A stretch of DNA of 64,000 nt from JAFGGG01 sp964638895 (GTDB taxonomy: Bacteria; Spirochaetota; Spirochaetia; SZUA-6; RPPD01), in contig CAZWYY010000011.1 of NCBI GenBank assembly GCA_964638895.1, forward strand, positions 7,728 through 71,727, given 5' to 3'. The position numbers were made by a program, and so were the translations under genes. Every line of letters begins with the position of its first letter. Position 1 is the stretch's first letter. Below the pieces are notes generated by a model, which worked only from the letters and a program-made list of their open reading frames with translations, ran no database searches and was not told where the DNA came from. Below, piece by piece: positions 40,685 through 49,644 of the stretch.

Positions 40685-42303
40685 ATGAACCTGACAGGGA
40701 AAATTATAAACAGCTGTTACTTCGTAAAGGAGAAACTGGGCGAGGGAACCTACACCGTCAACTGGTACGCGAAATCCATTTTTTCCGATTTCCACGTTGT
40801 ATTGAAATTCTTAAAAGACGCCAACCCGGCCTACGATGCCGGGGCGCTTGCGAGGCTTAAAGCTGAAGTTTATAAAACCTTCAACACCTATCACGCGGCC
40901 ATAGAAAAAATTCTGGAGGTTGATGAATACGAAAACCATACCTATATTGCCGCCGAGCGGATTAATGGCGTGATGCTTGAGGAGTACGGTCAAAAAAAAG
41001 CCGACCTCCCGCTTGAGGACGCGGTATACATAGCGATCAAGATCTGCCAGGCCCTGGAGTACCTGCACGCGCGGGATATCGTGCATAAAAACTTGAACCC
41101 CTCCGATATTTGGCTCATTACCCACCTGGATCAGATCCAGTCGATTAAAATCTCGGATTTCGCCTTTTTGGAGTTCGAGGAGCTGACGCATAAAAAAAAC
41201 AGAGCGAACATGGATTGGTGCATGGCCCCGGAGGTTGTGCTGCGCGACAGGGAAAAAATCAACCGCACAAGCGATATTTTTTCGGCGGGCTGTCTTTTAT
41301 ACCGGCTCCTTACACAAACCGTCCCTCATGGCGCCGGCGCCAAACTCCCTGCACCCCCGTCCGCCTTGAATGAAAAAATACCTCCGTTCCTGGATTTTAT
41401 CGTGTTGAAGGCCCTCCACCCCCGGCAGGACAAGCGTTACCCCGACGCGGGGATGATGTGCGGGGACCTCATTCGCTTTAATACCCAGGGAGCGGCGGCC
41501 TTACCTGAGGAAAANNNNNNNNNNACATAGAGCCCGGGCGGCCTGCGCCGGATGAGGTATACGCAGCGGATGAAGCATCCTCGCCGACGCCGCAAAGCGC
41601 AGACCGTGACGAATCAGCGGCGGAAGAAGAAACAAAGGCGCATCGTAAAAGGAAAAAACCCGGCCGGGAAATACAAACCGGGCGGGCCACACGCGCGCTT
41701 AAGCCCGAAGACTATGCTTTTTTTAAGAAGGTGTTAAAGGGCGGGAAATCGGACTTGGAATATCTAAAAAAGCAGTTCTACCGCCTGGTAAATTATCACG
41801 GGAACATATTGATCCTTGAAAACCTGACACACGAATATCTTCAGCTTTTGGAGTATTTTAAAGATTTTCTGGCTTACAACAACAGTATCATGCTGAACTT
41901 CGACTGCCTGTCACGCAGGGATGACAACTCACTTTATTTCTTTATGCTGGCGGCCTATTTAAAGTACCTGGCCGAACACAACGTACGCCCAAAAAAAATA
42001 AAAAAAATCGTACAGAAAAAATTCCCGGCCGAAACAGCCAAACTTATCCTGTTCGCTCCGGAGTTACGAAGCCTGTTTGGTAACACAACGATCAAACCGC
42101 GGTTTACGGCCGCACGTCAAAACCGCCCCTCCCCTGCGGCGGAGTTCATCGAGCTTCTTCGGGATTTCTGCACTAGGAAAAATTCCATGGCCCTGGTGTT
42201 AAGGAATATACAACACATCGACGAGATGAGCAAAAAACTTCTTTTTTATACCGACCGCCATCTTAATTCCTTACCCGTACTCATCCTGGGTATTCTCTCT
42301 TAA
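40685..42303 (+). CDS. Degenerate Ser/Thr kinase plus truncated ATPase-like domain (contains assembly gap)
   Basis: N-terminal protein-kinase fold (residues 1-275): glycine loop KLGEGTYTVNW, Lys in VVLKFLKD, Glu of helix C in LKAEVYK. The HRD Asp is Asn (IVHKNLNPSDIW) and DFG is DFA, so catalysis is doubtful. Ten Ns (41515-41524) interrupt an acidic linker. After the gap an open frame runs from about 41527 through a basic linker (HRKRKKPG) into a domain with GNILILENLTHEYLQLLEYF and SMALVLRNIQHIDEM, resembling the ATPase part of the giant protein but lacking Walker A and the Walker B acids. The stop is at 42303. The two frames differ by one base across the Ns, which an unknown true gap length (2 modulo 3) would cure. 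Single gene is therefore likely, not certain. Confidence 0.75.
41515..41524. other. Scaffold gap (10 N) in the pseudokinase gene
   Basis: Ten undetermined bases between two coding stretches in different frames. The length of 10 matches the other gap, so it is a placeholder and not a measured distance. Confidence 0.97.
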
Positions 42304-42345
42304 AGAGGTCCCCCGGGATAGGCGGATAAAGAAAGGATACCGGCT

Positions 42346-42717
42346 GTGGGCATATCTTATGAACTCAGGTTCCTCATCGCGCTCGCGCAGACACTGGTCA
42401 TCGAGACTGGCCTTTTGCTTTTCATGTCCAAGGTGTGGCCTTTTAAAGACAGGTTCCGCGCCGTGCGCGCCCCGGTTATTCTTATCACGGGGATCATCGC
42501 CTCCCTGCTTACCCTGCCCTATGTATGGTTTGTTTTTCGTTTTTATTTCAGGGAGCGCCTTGCCTACCTGGCGGTAAGCGAGGGGTTCGCCTTACTGGCC
42601 GAGGCGTTCATCTATTGGTTTGTACTGCGGGTCGATTTCGGCCGGGGCCTGTTACTCTCCCTGGTCTGCAATGCGGCCTCGTTTTTCTCCTCTTACCTGG
42701 TTGCGCTTGTTCTGTAG
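42346..42717 (+). CDS. Small four-helix membrane protein, unknown
   Basis: A 123-residue hydrophobic protein with four predicted membrane helices (LRFLIALAQTLVIETGLLLF, APVILITGIIASLLTLPYVW, YLAVSEGFALLAEAFIYWFV, GLLLSLVCNAASFFSSYLVA). GTG start with GAAAGGA upstream. Its pattern of short loops and aromatic YVWF resembles small uncharacterised membrane proteins; I do not recognise a family. It lies 42 bases after the pseudokinase gene and its last 66 bases overlap the end of the MFS gene on the other strand. Confidence 0.7.
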   Translation: MGISYELRFLIALAQTLVIETGLLLFMSKVWPFKDRFRAVRAPVILITGIIASLLTLPYVWFVFRFYFRERLAYLAVSEGFALLAEAFIYWFVLRVDFGRGLLLSLVCNAASFFSSYLVALVL

Positions 42718-43797
42718 CAGCCATAAACCCATAAACACGATTACAGCCGTAAGGATAATCGTAACAAACTGCGCCGCGGGATTATGGAACGCGTATTTAA
42801 GGGGGAAATACGCCACAAGCCCGCCCATGAATAGGGCCAGGCAGTTCAGGCCGAAGGCAAGTCCGGGAAGCCGTGGAATGATGCCGGCCGTGGCCGTCAG
42901 GGTCACGGGCATGGTCATCTGGAAAACCAGCAGCCCGGCCACGGCGACAACCGCGTTCCCGGAGTTAAAAGCGATAAGAGGAGCCGAAACAAGCAGAGCC
43001 GCCACCGACACCTTGAGCCAGCCGAGCCTGTCGGAAACAAAACCGCCCAGTCCCTTGCCCAGGACCGCGGCCCCGGCCAGGACAAACCCCAAGACCACGG
43101 TCTTGTGCAGCGTATACCCCCCTGTGGCACCGATCAGCGCCCTTGATAAAATGGAGATAAAAAATAACGCCAGGGCCGCGGCGGGGAGTTTGAACCTCAG
43201 GGCAATCTGTTTGTTTCGGCCGTAAGTGGGCGGGTATTTCATGACCAACAACACGCAGGCCGAGACCAAAAGCAAAACGCCGAACAGGTACGGCGGAAAC
43301 AAGCCGCTTTTCCCCAAAAACACCCCGACCCCCAAACCCAAGGCCCCGGGGGCCACGAATATGCCGGGCGCCAGGGCGCGCCCCGGGGTCACGAAAAGAT
43401 TGATCACTCCTCCGCCGATATGAAAAAGCGCGTTGCCGGTTCCCACCAGGATCACGGCCACAAGCGGCGCGGGCATATACAGGAAAAAGGCTGATATGAT
43501 AAAGAAGATTCCTAGAAGCGCGGTCAGGCGCGGTGCTTTCATCCAGTCTGTGAGCAGGCCGAAGACCGGCTGCAGGGCAAAGGCCAGAAAATTGTACAGT
43601 AGAATCAAAAAGTATGTATGTTCCGGATCGAACCCATGCCCGCCGATCACGGTAAAGAGCAGGCCCACGGTGGACGCGTCCACAACAGCGTGCACGATAC
43701 CATATCCGACGGGAACAACCAACAGGGGCGGGCGGATGGTGTCTTTTAATCTAATGCTTGATATTGCGCCGGATTTTACCTGGTTCTTCAATACCAT
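42652..43797 (-). CDS. MFS transporter
   Basis: A 381-residue major facilitator with about 11-12 membrane helices. The loop between helices 2 and 3 reads PVFGLLTDWMKAPRLTALLG, a form of the MFS A motif, and the matching C-half motif is GKGLGGFVSDRLGWLKVS. Substrate cannot be predicted. The ATG at 43797 overlaps the end of the upstream exported-protein gene (stop at 43788), so it is the last gene of a long leftward operon. Longer in-frame starts would lie deep inside that gene. The C-terminal tail is short and charged. Confidence 0.85.
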   Translation of the reverse strand: MVLKNQVKSGAISSIRLKDTIRPPLLVVPVGYGIVHAVVDASTVGLLFTVIGGHGFDPEHTYFLILLYNFLAFALQPVFGLLTDWMKAPRLTALLGIFFIISAFFLYMPAPLVAVILVGTGNALFHIGGGVINLFVTPGRALAPGIFVAPGALGLGVGVFLGKSGLFPPYLFGVLLLVSACVLLVMKYPPTYGRNKQIALRFKLPAAALALFFISILSRALIGATGGYTLHKTVVLGFVLAGAAVLGKGLGGFVSDRLGWLKVSVAALLVSAPLIAFNSGNAVVAVAGLLVFQMTMPVTLTATAGIIPRLPGLAFGLNCLALFMGGLVAYFPLKYAFHNPAAQFVTIILTAVIVFMGLWLLQNKRNQVRGEKRGRIADQGE

Positions 43798-44846
43798 CCT
43801 TCCAATTTGGAGATATCGATTTTTATGCCGGAAGTATCTATTATCAGGTATTCTCCGTTGAAAAAAAACTGTACCTCGGCCAAGGGCGTGTCGTCCCAAT
43901 CGCTTGTTGGGTAAACATCCTTGATGATAAAGCGCGCACGGGTAAAGGTGCGCGGCGTGTTCAGCACCAGATCCTGGGCCTGCATACTGTCCTTGAAATC
44001 CGCGGTCAGGCTGAAGTCATCCAGCAGTATCTGCATGCTCTTGATTCTGTTGTTCCTGCGGAAATATCTGGACTGGAACCAACCGGGCATAATCCTGATT
44101 GTATCAACGGTAACGGGTTGTTCCAGGCGGATCTCAACCCAGGCGCCGATCCCCGCCCCCGCGGCATTTTCCGACCAACCGGTTTCCGGATCGCCGTCGA
44201 ACGCCTGCAGCGGATGGTACCTATCCGCGAACACATCGCTCTTTAGACAACCGGAGGATGTAATATCAGCCGCCTTGGCGCTCAGGCACGAAACCATTAT
44301 CCGCTTGTTGCCGGAGAGTTCGTTTATCACATCCTCACCCATCTTAGGGGTGGCGGTTATTTTTTCAACCTCCAAAAACACCCTGGCACAGGGATCTCCC
44401 CCCGCACAGGTGACAACCCGGGAAACTCTATAGGTTATCTCCTTATGATAGTATATTACCTCATACTCGGGCCAGTAATCATGAGAGGGCTGGCTTATTT
44501 CCGTTTTAGAAAGCGCGCCCGTAGCAAGCAGATCCTTGATATTAATGTTTTTCAAACCTTCCTGTTCCACATATGATCGGCGCAGGGCAACGACGGACAG
44601 GAGGGTATTGTATGCGGAATACTTCTCAAGCGGCACATTGTCCTTTATTTCATACAACCTGTATCCCCGGGGATCGTTGATATCCGATCCCGCCTCATAG
44701 GCCAGTATCATAAGTTCCGGCAGCTTGCTGCAGTTGGATATTTTTATTACCCGGTCTACGGGGATAACATCAATCGGCGCGGCGTCCGCGGACAGCCGGA
44801 CAACCGCCAGGGCCAGATTAATTAAAACAATACATGCCTTTTTCAA
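43788..44846 (-). CDS. Exported protein with discoidin-like (NADase-type glycan-binding) domain
   Basis: A 352-residue protein with signal peptide (MKKACIVLINLALAVVRLSADA). The N-terminal part (25-185) is unrecognised, with a Cys pair VTCAGGDPC. Residues about 210-340 form a galactose-binding/F5-8-C-like sandwich: FDGDPETGWSENAAGAGIGA, WVEIRLEQPVTVDTIRIMPGW and TRARFIIKDVYPTSDWDDTP, as in NADase-type glycan-binding domains. It could bind sugar in the periplasm or on the surface. It overlaps the upstream histidine kinase gene by 4 bases, which hints at a sensing partnership, but that is inference. Confidence 0.78.
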   Translation of the reverse strand: MKKACIVLINLALAVVRLSADAAPIDVIPVDRVIKISNCSKLPELMILAYEAGSDINDPRGYRLYEIKDNVPLEKYSAYNTLLSVVALRRSYVEQEGLKNINIKDLLATGALSKTEISQPSHDYWPEYEVIYYHKEITYRVSRVVTCAGGDPCARVFLEVEKITATPKMGEDVINELSGNKRIMVSCLSAKAADITSSGCLKSDVFADRYHPLQAFDGDPETGWSENAAGAGIGAWVEIRLEQPVTVDTIRIMPGWFQSRYFRRNNRIKSMQILLDDFSLTADFKDSMQAQDLVLNTPRTFTRARFIIKDVYPTSDWDDTPLAEVQFFFNGEYLIIDTSGIKIDISKLEGWY

Positions 44847-46783
44847 GATTTGCCTCCTTGTTCCCTAGGCAGGGTGATCACCACATTGGTGCCCTTACCC
44901 ACGTAACTCTCCACGGATATACTTCCCTCGTGCAGGCTGAGTATCTGTTTGCACACCGCAAGTCCCAGCCCTGTGCCTTTTGTCTTGGTGGTAAAAAAGG
45001 GATCGAATATTTTTCCCATATGTTCCGGGCCGATCCCTTCTCCGTCATCCTTAAAGAGAATACGCACATGATTATGTTTATTCTCGGTCTGGATATCAAT
45101 CGTACCTGAATCCTCGTGCATGGCGTCACAGGCATTGTTCAGGATATTGTGAAACACCTCTCTTATCTGCACCGGGTCGATCCTTACGGGAATATTGTAT
45201 ACCTGGGTCGTGTTGAGATTGAAGCTTATATTTTTCTTCAGGTTTTCACGGACCGTATCCACACATTCGTGAATGACCGTATGTATATTCGTATCCTTCA
45301 TCTGCGGCGGCTTGATACGCGCGAAAAAAAGCAGGTTATTGATAATCTGCTCACTCTCGGTTATTTTGTTTTGTATGCTTTGAATATGCTTGCCGATCGG
45401 GGCGCCGGACGCCTTTTGCTGAATGTTATACAGGGCCGTAGAGATCGCGGCCAGGGGATTGCGCAACTCGTGCGCCACAAACGAGGCCAGCATACCAATG
45501 TCGGAAAGCCGCTTGATCCTCATTACCTCCTGCTCCGCGGCCAGGAGTTCCTTCGACTTCTCGCGCACCAGCTGCTCCAGCATCTCCCTGTCCCGTTCAA
45601 GAATCGCTTCCGTCCTGCGTCGTTCCGTAATATCCCTGAACACCAGCACAACACCCTTCAGCCTGTTGTTCCTGTCTCTTATGGGCGCGCCGCTGTCGTC
45701 GATCGGTATTTCCGTTCCGTTTTTTCTGATCAGAACGGTATGATTGGCCAGCCCCACGATTACGCCTCTTTTCAACACCCGTCCCACCGGGTTTCGGACC
45801 GGTCTGCGGGTCTTCTCATTAATAATCCTAAACACCCCGTCTGAGCTTCCGCCCAGGGCCTCTTTACAGTTCCAACCGGTAAGCTGTTCGGCGATCCTGT
45901 TCATGAACACGATGTTCCCCTCCACATCGGTGGAAATAACGGCGTCGCCGATACTGGCCAGGGTGGTTGAAAAGCGTTCCTCACTGATGCGCAGCGCGTC
46001 CTCGGCCTTTTTACGGGAGGCCATCTCTATCTCCAGGTCTTTCTTGGAGGCCGTAATCTTTTTTAAATCGGAGGCCATACGATTAAATACCTGCGACAGC
46101 TCGCCGATCTCGTCTTTTCTCCCGGTATGTATCCGGTAGGAAAGGTTTCCCGAGCCTATGGCCTGCGCGCCCGCGCGCAGGCGGGAAATGGATTCCAGAG
46201 TCCGCCTGTAAAACATAATATAGTTTACAAGGAAAAACAGGATAAAAACCCCGATCATGGCATAGATCAGGATATCATTGCTGCGCTTCATGTTCTCCGC
46301 CTGCTTACGCAGCAGCAGGCTGAGGCGTTCCGCGTCAAAGATGATCCCTTTATTCTGCACGGCCATGCGGCTGAAAAAAAGCCGGGTCAGTTTCAGGGCT
46401 GCCGTCGCGTTCCCGTTTACGGGACCGCTTTTTCCGACCGCGGCCATCTCCTCAAACACGGCCCGGATACGCCGGCAGCCTTCCCTGATGTTGTCCACCG
46501 CGGCCCGTTCAGGCGCCGTACCCGGGTGGAGCCCGGATAACTCCTCTAAAATAGAGGTGAACTTCGTGTTCCACCTCCGGTAAAGCTGGTTCTCCCGATA
46601 GAGGATATATTCATGCGATAAAAATACCAGATCGTTGGCTGAGCGCTCGATATTGTGCGCCGACTCCTCCTGATTGCGCACGTAGTCCACATGGCTGTTT
46701 GTGATCAGGACGGACACGCAGACTATTACCAGGATAATCCCGAACAGCAGCATATTAAGCAGAAACATGGTCCTGATTTTCAC
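44843..46783 (-). CDS. Membrane histidine kinase with HAMP and PAS domains
   Basis: A 646-residue sensor kinase. Two membrane helices (MFLLNMLLFGIILVIVCVSV and DILIYAMIGVFILFFLVNYI) frame a periplasmic helical domain of about 140 residues. HAMP follows (RLRAGAQAIGSGNLSYRIHT), then a coiled coil, PAS (DAVISTDVEGNIVFMNRIAE to VVLVFRDITERRR), HisKA with the phospho-His in FVAHELRNPLAAI, and HATPase with NACDAM, DDGEGIG and GTGLGLAV. GTG at 46783 was chosen over GTG at 46789 for its distance from the AGGGGG site. It follows the binding-protein gene by 11 bases. Confidence 0.93.
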   Translation of the reverse strand: MKIRTMFLLNMLLFGIILVIVCVSVLITNSHVDYVRNQEESAHNIERSANDLVFLSHEYILYRENQLYRRWNTKFTSILEELSGLHPGTAPERAAVDNIREGCRRIRAVFEEMAAVGKSGPVNGNATAALKLTRLFFSRMAVQNKGIIFDAERLSLLLRKQAENMKRSNDILIYAMIGVFILFFLVNYIMFYRRTLESISRLRAGAQAIGSGNLSYRIHTGRKDEIGELSQVFNRMASDLKKITASKKDLEIEMASRKKAEDALRISEERFSTTLASIGDAVISTDVEGNIVFMNRIAEQLTGWNCKEALGGSSDGVFRIINEKTRRPVRNPVGRVLKRGVIVGLANHTVLIRKNGTEIPIDDSGAPIRDRNNRLKGVVLVFRDITERRRTEAILERDREMLEQLVREKSKELLAAEQEVMRIKRLSDIGMLASFVAHELRNPLAAISTALYNIQQKASGAPIGKHIQSIQNKITESEQIINNLLFFARIKPPQMKDTNIHTVIHECVDTVRENLKKNISFNLNTTQVYNIPVRIDPVQIREVFHNILNNACDAMHEDSGTIDIQTENKHNHVRILFKDDGEGIGPEHMGKIFDPFFTTKTKGTGLGLAVCKQILSLHEGSISVESYVGKGTNVVITLPREQGGKS

Positions 46784-46794
46784 TAGCACCCCCC

Positions 46795-47802
46795 TTACCT
46801 GATAATATTTACGGCCCCGGGTTTTATTTTTTTCAGGTTCCCTTCACAGATGAAGCCCATAAAATCCGGCACCTCGGTGTGGGACGTCAACCTGTTTTCG
46901 ATCATCCACCTGGACTGGTCCTCCATGGCTACTACAAGCGACTGGTCCAGCGAAAGGGCTGGCAGATGATCGGGCCAGATCGCGTTCATATATTCTGTCG
47001 TGTAATTCAACCGCCCTTGGATTACCGCACTGGCCGCTGTCTCATGATGAATGATAAACTCCTCGGCCCGTGAAAGCGCGGCAAGGAAGCGATCGGCCGT
47101 TCCGGGATGCAGGCTCAGCCACTTTTCGTCGGTTATGACCAGGCAGAACGCCGGCTGGTCATTGTGAATGGAACGAATTTCAACAAGATCGCCCAGGCGT
47201 TGGGCAAGCGTAAGAATATACGGCTGCCAAGCTACAACCGCATCGACCCGGGAAGAGATCAATGCGTCTACCGCCTGCGGTGCCTGTACATCGACGATAT
47301 TAATCAGCTTCTCATCCGCATTATTTAATAGAAGATACCGGCTCAGGTTGAACCGTGCCTGGGTTTTCATGGGCACACCAATGGATTTATGCTTTAAGTC
47401 CCCTATATCCTTTATGCCCCGGTCTTTTCTCCATACCAGATACTGGTGCATAAACTTGTCTATGCTGGTCAGTACCTGCGGTTTTTGCCCCGCACATACC
47501 TGCCGCACAACCACGAACTCGGTCGCGGTCGCCAAGTCTGTTTCACCGTTTAGCAGAGCGGCCACCGCGGCCGCACCGGACGCGTAGTCGGATTTTACAA
47601 CCAGGTTGATGCCGTTGTCCTTGAAGTAATTGTTATTGAGGGCGATGTAAATCAGGGAGTTTACCGGCGTGGCCTCCATACCGATAACAACCGTCTCCTC
47701 ACGGGCCGAACAGGAAAGAACACCGGGCCAGGCCGGGATTATCACCGCAAGCACAATCAAGGCAATATAAACTCTCCACATACAGCCTACCGCTCCCCTC
47801 AT
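46795..47802 (-). CDS. ABC-type substrate-binding protein (SsuA/NMT1-like)
   Basis: A 335-residue periplasmic binding protein of the nitrate/sulfonate/thiamine-precursor group: VIGMEATPVNSLIYIALNNN, YFKDNGINLVVKSDYASGAA, AALLNGETDLATATEFVVVR, LKHKSIGVPMKTQARFNLSR and RVDAVVAWQPYILTLAQ. The N-terminus (WPGVLSCSAREE) could be a lipobox. No ABC permease or ATPase accompanies it; the next gene is a histidine kinase, so the protein may act as a sensory receptor for that kinase. The start ATG at 47802 shares its first base with the stop of the upstream ligase gene; an ATG at 47781 is an alternative. Confidence 0.87.
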   Translation of the reverse strand: MRGAVGCMWRVYIALIVLAVIIPAWPGVLSCSAREETVVIGMEATPVNSLIYIALNNNYFKDNGINLVVKSDYASGAAAVAALLNGETDLATATEFVVVRQVCAGQKPQVLTSIDKFMHQYLVWRKDRGIKDIGDLKHKSIGVPMKTQARFNLSRYLLLNNADEKLINIVDVQAPQAVDALISSRVDAVVAWQPYILTLAQRLGDLVEIRSIHNDQPAFCLVITDEKWLSLHPGTADRFLAALSRAEEFIIHHETAASAVIQGRLNYTTEYMNAIWPDHLPALSLDQSLVVAMEDQSRWMIENRLTSHTEVPDFMGFICEGNLKKIKPGAVNIIR

Positions 47803-49580
47803 TATCTTTCAGGATCCTGCGCCGCCCGGGCGTGCTCCTTTTCCAGTTCGGAAAACGCCACCTTGCCCACCAGGGTCAGGGGAAGCGAGGCGCGGAATTC
47901 GATCCGTTCGGGTACGCTCCACTTAATCAGGTGTTTTTTACAATAAGCGATTAGCTCTCTTTCCTTTTCAGGAGAGGCCTGGGCCGGGTCTCTTAACACG
48001 GTAAAGGCCTTTACGGTCTGCATCTTGTACGGATCGGGAATGCCGATCACACAACTAAGCGATACATCCGGATGCCGGTCAAGCACCTCCTCCACTTGGA
48101 CCGGTGAGACGCTGACCCCTGAGACTTTAATAATCCGTTTCATACGCAGCTTGAAGTACACAAACCCGTCCGTATCCATGGAGCAGATGTCCCCCGTATG
48201 GAGCCATACCCTGCCGTCCGCGTGCTTTCTTAGGGTTTTTGCCGTGATCTCTTTACTGTTCAGATAACCGAGCATCAGGGTGGGACCGGATACGCACAGC
48301 TCGCCGTCCGTGCCGGGGGAGACCTCCTTGTCGGTTCCCTGCTCCGTTATTTTAGCCCACATATCGGGAAGGGGTATGCCGACGCTGCCTTCCCTGTACC
48401 CGTGCCTGGGGGTAACAATACAGGCGGTAACGGATTCCGTCAACCCGTAGCCTTCCAAAAGTTCGGCGTCCCCGCCGTGCGCTTTGATAAGCGCGTCAAA
48501 CCGTTCCTTCACGCTGTGTGGCAGCCTGTCCCCCCCGGCATAGGCGGTTTTCAGGCAGGACAGGCCGGCGGTTCTCATGGTCCTGCTGCTTGCCAGCGCT
48601 TCGTAAAGCGTGGGCACCCCGGCCATGTACTGCGGTTTCTCTTTTTTTATGAGTGCGGCCACGGTTTCGGGGGTGAAGCGTGGGACCAGGACGCATTTGC
48701 CCCCTGCGATAAGGAAGGTGTGTACGCAGACTCCCAGTCCGAAGCCGTGAAACACGGGTAATATGGAAAGAATCACATCTCCGGCCTGAATTGGCCCCTG
48801 CGTGCCGATCTGCATTCCCAGGCAGTTGAAGTTGTGGCTGGAAAGCATGATGCCCTTGGGCGTTCCCGTGGTCCCCCCGCTATAAAGGATGACCGCGCAG
48901 TCATGGGGCGTCAATGCCGAAGAAGTTTTCCCCACCCGCCCGGCCTTGTTTTTGTTCATGGGTCCGGCTGGATCATTGGAGGCCCTCCCGGCCACGGCCC
49001 CGGTGTTGTGCCGTCCGATCAGCGAGTTCCACCAGATAATCCGCTTGTCATCCGCCGGTGGCCTTTTGATCTTCCGTCCGCTTGTCAGGAAAAAGCCAGC
49101 ACTTTTGAGCGGGCTTAAAAAATCCCCGATTCTGGCCAAAAGCAGTGTGTTCACCCCGGTGTTATCGAGAACACGGGCAAAGTTCTTATAGAACGCGTCA
49201 AGGGTCACGGCCCAGATACTGCGGCTTTCTTTCAGGTAAAACTCTATCTCCGTGGGGGCGGATAGGGGGTGGATCATGCCGGCCACGGCCCCGATCTTGT
49301 TCAGGGCATAAAAAATAATCAGGGCCTGGGGGCAGTTGGGCAGGCTAATGGTAACCGTTTCGCCCTTTTTTAACCCATGGGATATAAGGGCGTCCGCGGC
49401 CCGGTCTATGTCCGTCAGCAGCTCCGCGTAGGTGCAGCGGGTGCCCATAAAATCATAGGCCGTATAATTCGGATAACGCCCGGCCGTTTCGCACACCATT
49501 TCGTACATGGTTCTTTCCGGGTAATCGAGTGACCGGGAAACATCACCGTAAGATCTCAACCACGGCTTTTTTTCATACAT
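47802..49580 (-). CDS. AMP-dependent acyl-CoA synthetase/ligase
   Basis: A 592-residue ANL-superfamily enzyme, which activates a carboxylic acid with ATP to an acyl-adenylate and usually transfers it to CoA. Motifs are intact: P-loop LYSGGTTGTPKGIMLSSHNF, A5 EGYGLTESV, hinge DGFVYFKLRMKRIIKVSG (A8) and A10 Lys in TLVGKVAFSELE. The sequence resembles long/medium-chain fatty acid ligases. A Lys/Arg-rich insert near residues 205-220 (MNKNKAGRVGKT) is unusual. AAGGAGG precedes the ATG by 6 bases. It lies 64 bases after the E2-like acyltransferase gene, which may use the CoA ester, though this is not shown. Confidence 0.92.
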   Translation of the reverse strand: MYEKKPWLRSYGDVSRSLDYPERTMYEMVCETAGRYPNYTAYDFMGTRCTYAELLTDIDRAADALISHGLKKGETVTISLPNCPQALIIFYALNKIGAVAGMIHPLSAPTEIEFYLKESRSIWAVTLDAFYKNFARVLDNTGVNTLLLARIGDFLSPLKSAGFFLTSGRKIKRPPADDKRIIWWNSLIGRHNTGAVAGRASNDPAGPMNKNKAGRVGKTSSALTPHDCAVILYSGGTTGTPKGIMLSSHNFNCLGMQIGTQGPIQAGDVILSILPVFHGFGLGVCVHTFLIAGGKCVLVPRFTPETVAALIKKEKPQYMAGVPTLYEALASSRTMRTAGLSCLKTAYAGGDRLPHSVKERFDALIKAHGGDAELLEGYGLTESVTACIVTPRHGYREGSVGIPLPDMWAKITEQGTDKEVSPGTDGELCVSGPTLMLGYLNSKEITAKTLRKHADGRVWLHTGDICSMDTDGFVYFKLRMKRIIKVSGVSVSPVQVEEVLDRHPDVSLSCVIGIPDPYKMQTVKAFTVLRDPAQASPEKERELIAYCKKHLIKWSVPERIEFRASLPLTLVGKVAFSELEKEHARAAQDPER

Positions 49581-49644
49581 GGTCCGCCTCCTTGTTTATA
49601 TGTGAGACGTCCGGACCGTCTGCGTAAACAGACCGCCTACGGCG

